From a virus, in the IMG/VR virus record IMGVR_UViG_3300031951_000076, positions 24,671-88,670 of that record: a stretch of DNA of 64,000 nt; one strand, written 5' to 3'. The notes below the pieces were generated by a model that was not told the origin of the DNA, did no database searches, and saw only the letters and a list, made by a program, of their open reading frames with translations. Shown piece after piece: positions 61,435-64,000 of this stretch (position 1 is the first letter of the stretch; each line of letters starts with the position of its first letter). Both the position numbers and the translations under genes were made by a program.

Positions 61435-63630
61435 CTATCTAAGATTTTTGAATGGGCTTCTTGGCTGTGCATATGCTGACGGTTTAAATTTAGATTGTCC
61501 AATATGTCTAAATGGCCCCCAATCTAATTTACTAATTTTTTGGGGTTTTTCCAACTTTTCATTATACTCAATTCTTTTAGCAAGACCTCTATTAGATTGT
61601 TGCACTTTAGCAAAAGCTACAAGTGCGCAGAAAGATACAAGTCTATCCACATTTAGACCTTCTCTATAATCTTTCATTTCTTTAAGAAGCATAGGATCTG
61701 GAATGCGCTCCACGCCATATATAGTCTTAACAATTGTACCATCTGGAAGTGTTTCGTGATCAAGTTCTTCTTGTAAAAATTCTACACCATAAGATAAGAG
61801 ATTACCTTTAAACAATGTACCTACGTTTTTCCAACCATATTGTTGAAACACATTTCTATTAGCTCCAAGATCTTTAAGAAACAATATCATATCTTTTGGT
61901 ACAAGATAGCGTTGTTTCTTTTTAGATATCATGTATTGAATAAATAATGCCACGTTATTTTCTACAATAGTCCAAGCATTATACCATTCAATCATTAATT
62001 CTAACCGTTCATGTGTTTTATTAATATCATCAAACCTACCACACCAACTAGCAACAATCTTATCACGCTCTATTGAATTTTTAACATCTCCATTACCATT
62101 ATCTTGTATTATTTCTACAGCATTCTTAAGAATGTATATAGAACAGAGAGATTCAGATGTTGTTGTCTTACCTTCACCTACAGGATCTATACTTGCATAA
62201 TACATCCCAAATGTTGGATTGCTAACAGGACGTTCGTACACACATATCACTCCTTCTTTATCTTCTGTATTTTTCTTAATTGGAAACTCCATAATAGGAG
62301 TTTTTCTAGATTGTTTATCTACTATTTTACCTTCAGCATTTCTACTAAGTTCTAAATACTCAACTGAATAAAGTTTATCATTTATTCTTTGAAGTTGTTT
62401 GGTTACAAGATGAGAAGGAAAAACACTCACCTTTCTTGTAGCAAACGCTTCTTCTATATTACGAGGATGCTGAGATATTGTAAGTTGATAAGCTTCTGGG
62501 GCAAGTTTCTTTTTAGCTTTTTCAAACTCTTCATCTAAAGCTTTTAGTGCTTCTTCTACTAATGAATTACCATAATCATCTATATATGGAGGCATACTCC
62601 ATTGCTCAGGAATAAAAAGTCCTGTTACACCTATTGTACCATCACCATCTAAAAGATTACTTTCTACAGCAAAGAATCCATTCTCATCTGGATTTAGAAT
62701 ATACTCCTTCATAGGTTCACACTGATCCAAGTCACCCACTGAACCTGCTGCTATAAACTGACCAGTGATAATATGACCTGATTTAAGTGCAGGTTTCATA
62801 AACCCATATGTATCATCCATCTTTGGTGCGATACCAGCTTCCTCATGAAAGAAATAAGTTACAGGTCCACCCACACCATGTGTAGGATCTTTCTCAAATG
62901 AATAAAGATTAATAGTAGACTTATTACCTTTAAAGGTGTCCCTACCATTAATCCTCACTTTAATTTGTTGTTGCCATGCACCCACCTTATCAGGTTCAGC
63001 AGGTCTATACCATGCAGTATGTTCATTAAGAAAGTTTCTATATTCATTTAAAAACTTCCAAGAACCTTTTTCATTTATATAGTCTTTAAGACTTGCACCT
63101 ATCTTTAACACAGCACCATCTTCAAACCAATACTGATTTATAAGTTTAGCCATATGAAAGTATGATGAAGCTATCTGACGTTTCTTTAGAATAATAGCAT
63201 GCTTCCAGTTTAGTTCAGCTAAATGTTCATAGAGAGCCATATGATACTGTGCGTCACGAACCTTTGCAAAATCAAAACGCTTTTCTTCTTTATCATAGAT
63301 GGGAAGAAAATTAAGCCACATGTAATAGTCTCTAGAAATATACCAAGTGTTCGTATTAGAATGTACTATTATTCCTTTACGACATTTATTCTTTTGGTCA
63401 TCCCAATAGTTTATAAAGTCTTTTGTTTTAAGAGGAGCATCACAATAGTATCCCTGCTTTTGAAACTTACGTGCTTCTGCATTAAATATACGTGTAGTTT
63501 CATCAAAGTTGTACGTACCAGGTTCTTTAAAAAGTGATTGTAAAAAATCTTTAAATTCCTCTCTTGTTTGAAAAGCTGTAACAGACCACGTCCCATTTTT
63601 GTATGTTGGTACTTCTATAAAATTATCCAT
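61435..63630 (-). CDS. terL: Large terminase subunit, 731 aa
   Basis: The DNA-packaging motor. The ATPase half has a Walker-A-like region in ILKKRQIASSYF (about 147-158), a Walker B VTYFFHEEAG (257-266, catalytic E263 or E264) and a coupling-type IAAGSVGD (293-300). The nuclease half (about 470-670) has YASIDPVGEG with D482, WTIVENN with E557 and NVDRLVSF with D662, the acidic residues expected for two-metal cleavage of concatemeric DNA. Length suits crAss-like terminases. The start overlaps the preceding 80-aa gene by 8 bases. Confidence 0.92.
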   Translation of the reverse strand: MDNFIEVPTYKNGTWSVTAFQTREEFKDFLQSLFKEPGTYNFDETTRIFNAEARKFQKQGYYCDAPLKTKDFINYWDDQKNKCRKGIIVHSNTNTWYISRDYYMWLNFLPIYDKEEKRFDFAKVRDAQYHMALYEHLAELNWKHAIILKKRQIASSYFHMAKLINQYWFEDGAVLKIGASLKDYINEKGSWKFLNEYRNFLNEHTAWYRPAEPDKVGAWQQQIKVRINGRDTFKGNKSTINLYSFEKDPTHGVGGPVTYFFHEEAGIAPKMDDTYGFMKPALKSGHIITGQFIAAGSVGDLDQCEPMKEYILNPDENGFFAVESNLLDGDGTIGVTGLFIPEQWSMPPYIDDYGNSLVEEALKALDEEFEKAKKKLAPEAYQLTISQHPRNIEEAFATRKVSVFPSHLVTKQLQRINDKLYSVEYLELSRNAEGKIVDKQSRKTPIMEFPIKKNTEDKEGVICVYERPVSNPTFGMYYASIDPVGEGKTTTSESLCSIYILKNAVEIIQDNGNGDVKNSIERDKIVASWCGRFDDINKTHERLELMIEWYNAWTIVENNVALFIQYMISKKKQRYLVPKDMILFLKDLGANRNVFQQYGWKNVGTLFKGNLLSYGVEFLQEELDHETLPDGTIVKTIYGVERIPDPMLLKEMKDYREGLNVDRLVSFCALVAFAKVQQSNRGLAKRIEYNEKLEKPQKISKLDWGPFRHIGQSKFKPSAYAQPRSPFKNLR

Positions 63631-63865
63631 TGATAAGTTTTTCTACTTCTAAAGGATCGCCTTTAAGTCTATATAAAAGTTCTTTTAAATCAGCTATATT
63701 TTTACTTTTTAAACATCTTTCACAGTCTTGTTTATCCCAATATTTATTGTAATCGTCTCTATGTATAGCCACCCACAATTCTGTAAATGGATTAAAATGA
63801 AATATCCAATTATACATAAATGAGTTTCCTACATAGTTGGGTTCATAATCTTGATATGCTTCCAT
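63623..63865 (-). CDS. Small protein preceding terminase, 80 aa
   Basis: I set the start at the ATG at 63865 (MEAYQDYEPNYVGNSFMYNW); an upstream in-frame ATG at 63991 lies inside the tRNA-like gene and is not credible. The product has an aromatic segment (YNWIFHFNPFTELWVAIHRD) and a charged helical second half with CERC. It overlaps the terminase gene by 8 bases. Its position is that of a small terminase subunit, but it lacks an obvious helix-turn-helix, so that role is only a possibility. Confidence 0.7.
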   Translation of the reverse strand: MEAYQDYEPNYVGNSFMYNWIFHFNPFTELWVAIHRDDYNKYWDKQDCERCLKSKNIADLKELLYRLKGDPLEVEKLING

Positions 63866-63879
63866 AATAAATAATTTAG

Positions 63880-63997
63880 CTGTAGGGGTAGGATTCGAAC
63901 CTACACGTTGACTATTCTCAACAAAAAGCTTATTTCTGTGGAGAATACTCAACACTATCGAGACAAGATAGCGTGTCTGCCATTTCACCACCCTACA
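63880..63997 (-). tRNA. tRNA-like gene, Leu-type body, GUC anticodon, giant variable arm
   Basis: The minus strand folds into a full cloverleaf: acceptor TGTAGGG/CCCTACA (7 perfect pairs), D-arm GTG...CAC with AAATGGCAGA, anticodon stem CTATC/GATAG with loop TTGTCTC (anticodon GTC, at 63962-63964), and T-arm GTAGG-TTCGAAT-CCTAC. The discriminator is G and no CCA is encoded. The D-arm and GGTGAAATGGCAGACACGC opening are those of bacterial tRNA-Leu. The variable region is 50 bases and forms a hairpin of about 19 pairs (GTTGA/TCAAC, TATTCTC/GAGAATA, then ACAGAAA/TTTTTGT), far beyond the usual 11-23 bases. Position 37 is T, which is unusual. It may be a functional class II tRNA of odd identity, or a tRNA-shaped processing signal. 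Confidence 0.75.
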
Positions 63998-64000
63998 ATA

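Noticed and set aside
63962-63964. Suppressor tRNA for stop-codon recoding, as known in some crAss-like phages
   Set aside because: The anticodon is GUC, not complementary to a stop codon, and all genes here read without in-frame stops under the standard code.
63866-63991. N-terminal extension of the 80-aa protein from an ATG at 63991
   Set aside because: The extension would be translated from inside the tRNA-like gene; the ATG at 63865 gives a protein that fits the gap.

Overview
This window is part of the genome of a large tailed phage whose host is very probably a member of the Bacteroidota. It looks like a crAss-like podovirus (order Crassvirales). The evidence is the fixed gene order (large terminase, portal, scaffold-like protein, major capsid protein, head auxiliary proteins, ring/connector proteins, tail-stabilising 'muzzle' protein, giant virion-internal proteins), the recognisable terminase, and domain types typical of Bacteroidota surface proteins. 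Every supported gene is on the minus strand, so transcription runs from base 64000 towards base 1. The DNA is AT-rich, the standard genetic code works throughout, and there is almost no non-coding DNA.

Layout in the direction of transcription. (1) 63997-63880: a tRNA-like gene with a Leu-type body, a GUC anticodon and an exceptionally long variable arm. (2) 63865-50351: the head module, consisting of an 80-aa protein, terminase, portal, scaffold-like protein, major capsid protein, several head auxiliary proteins, a run of seven tiny basic Lys/Gly-Gly proteins, a ring/adaptor protein and a Dps-like ferritin-fold protein. (3) 50294-49041: a large structural protein, closed by a clear intrinsic terminator at 49001-49018. 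(4) 48922-32467: the adhesin module, a tail protein, two small Cys proteins and nine fibre/adhesin-type proteins, most built from exchangeable small domains separated by long mucin-like Thr/Ser tracts. (5) 32432-29454: three glycosyltransferase genes, the last fused to an FkbM-type methyltransferase, closed by two hairpins. (6) 29337-25517: a metallophosphoesterase, a conserved unknown, two ring/connector proteins and a small HExxH metallopeptidase-like protein. (7) 25524-1: the muzzle-like protein and five giant proteins (750 to more than 1976 aa) expected to be carried in the capsid or tail and ejected with the DNA. The last one runs off the left edge.

The most interesting unit is the adhesin-plus-glycosylation block. 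Two N-terminal anchor families are reused in different proteins, the same small beta-type domains recur many times, and the linkers are almost pure Thr/Ser. The sugar-transfer and sugar-methylation genes follow directly. I infer that the phage may O-glycosylate its own mucin-like fibres, and that domains are shuffled between fibres. Other notable points are the tRNA-like gene, the Dps-like protein in the virion cluster, three separate HExxH proteins, and Gly-Gly / LPK junction motifs shared by the giant proteins and, in part, the tiny basic proteins. No database search was possible, so family names rest on motifs and gene order.
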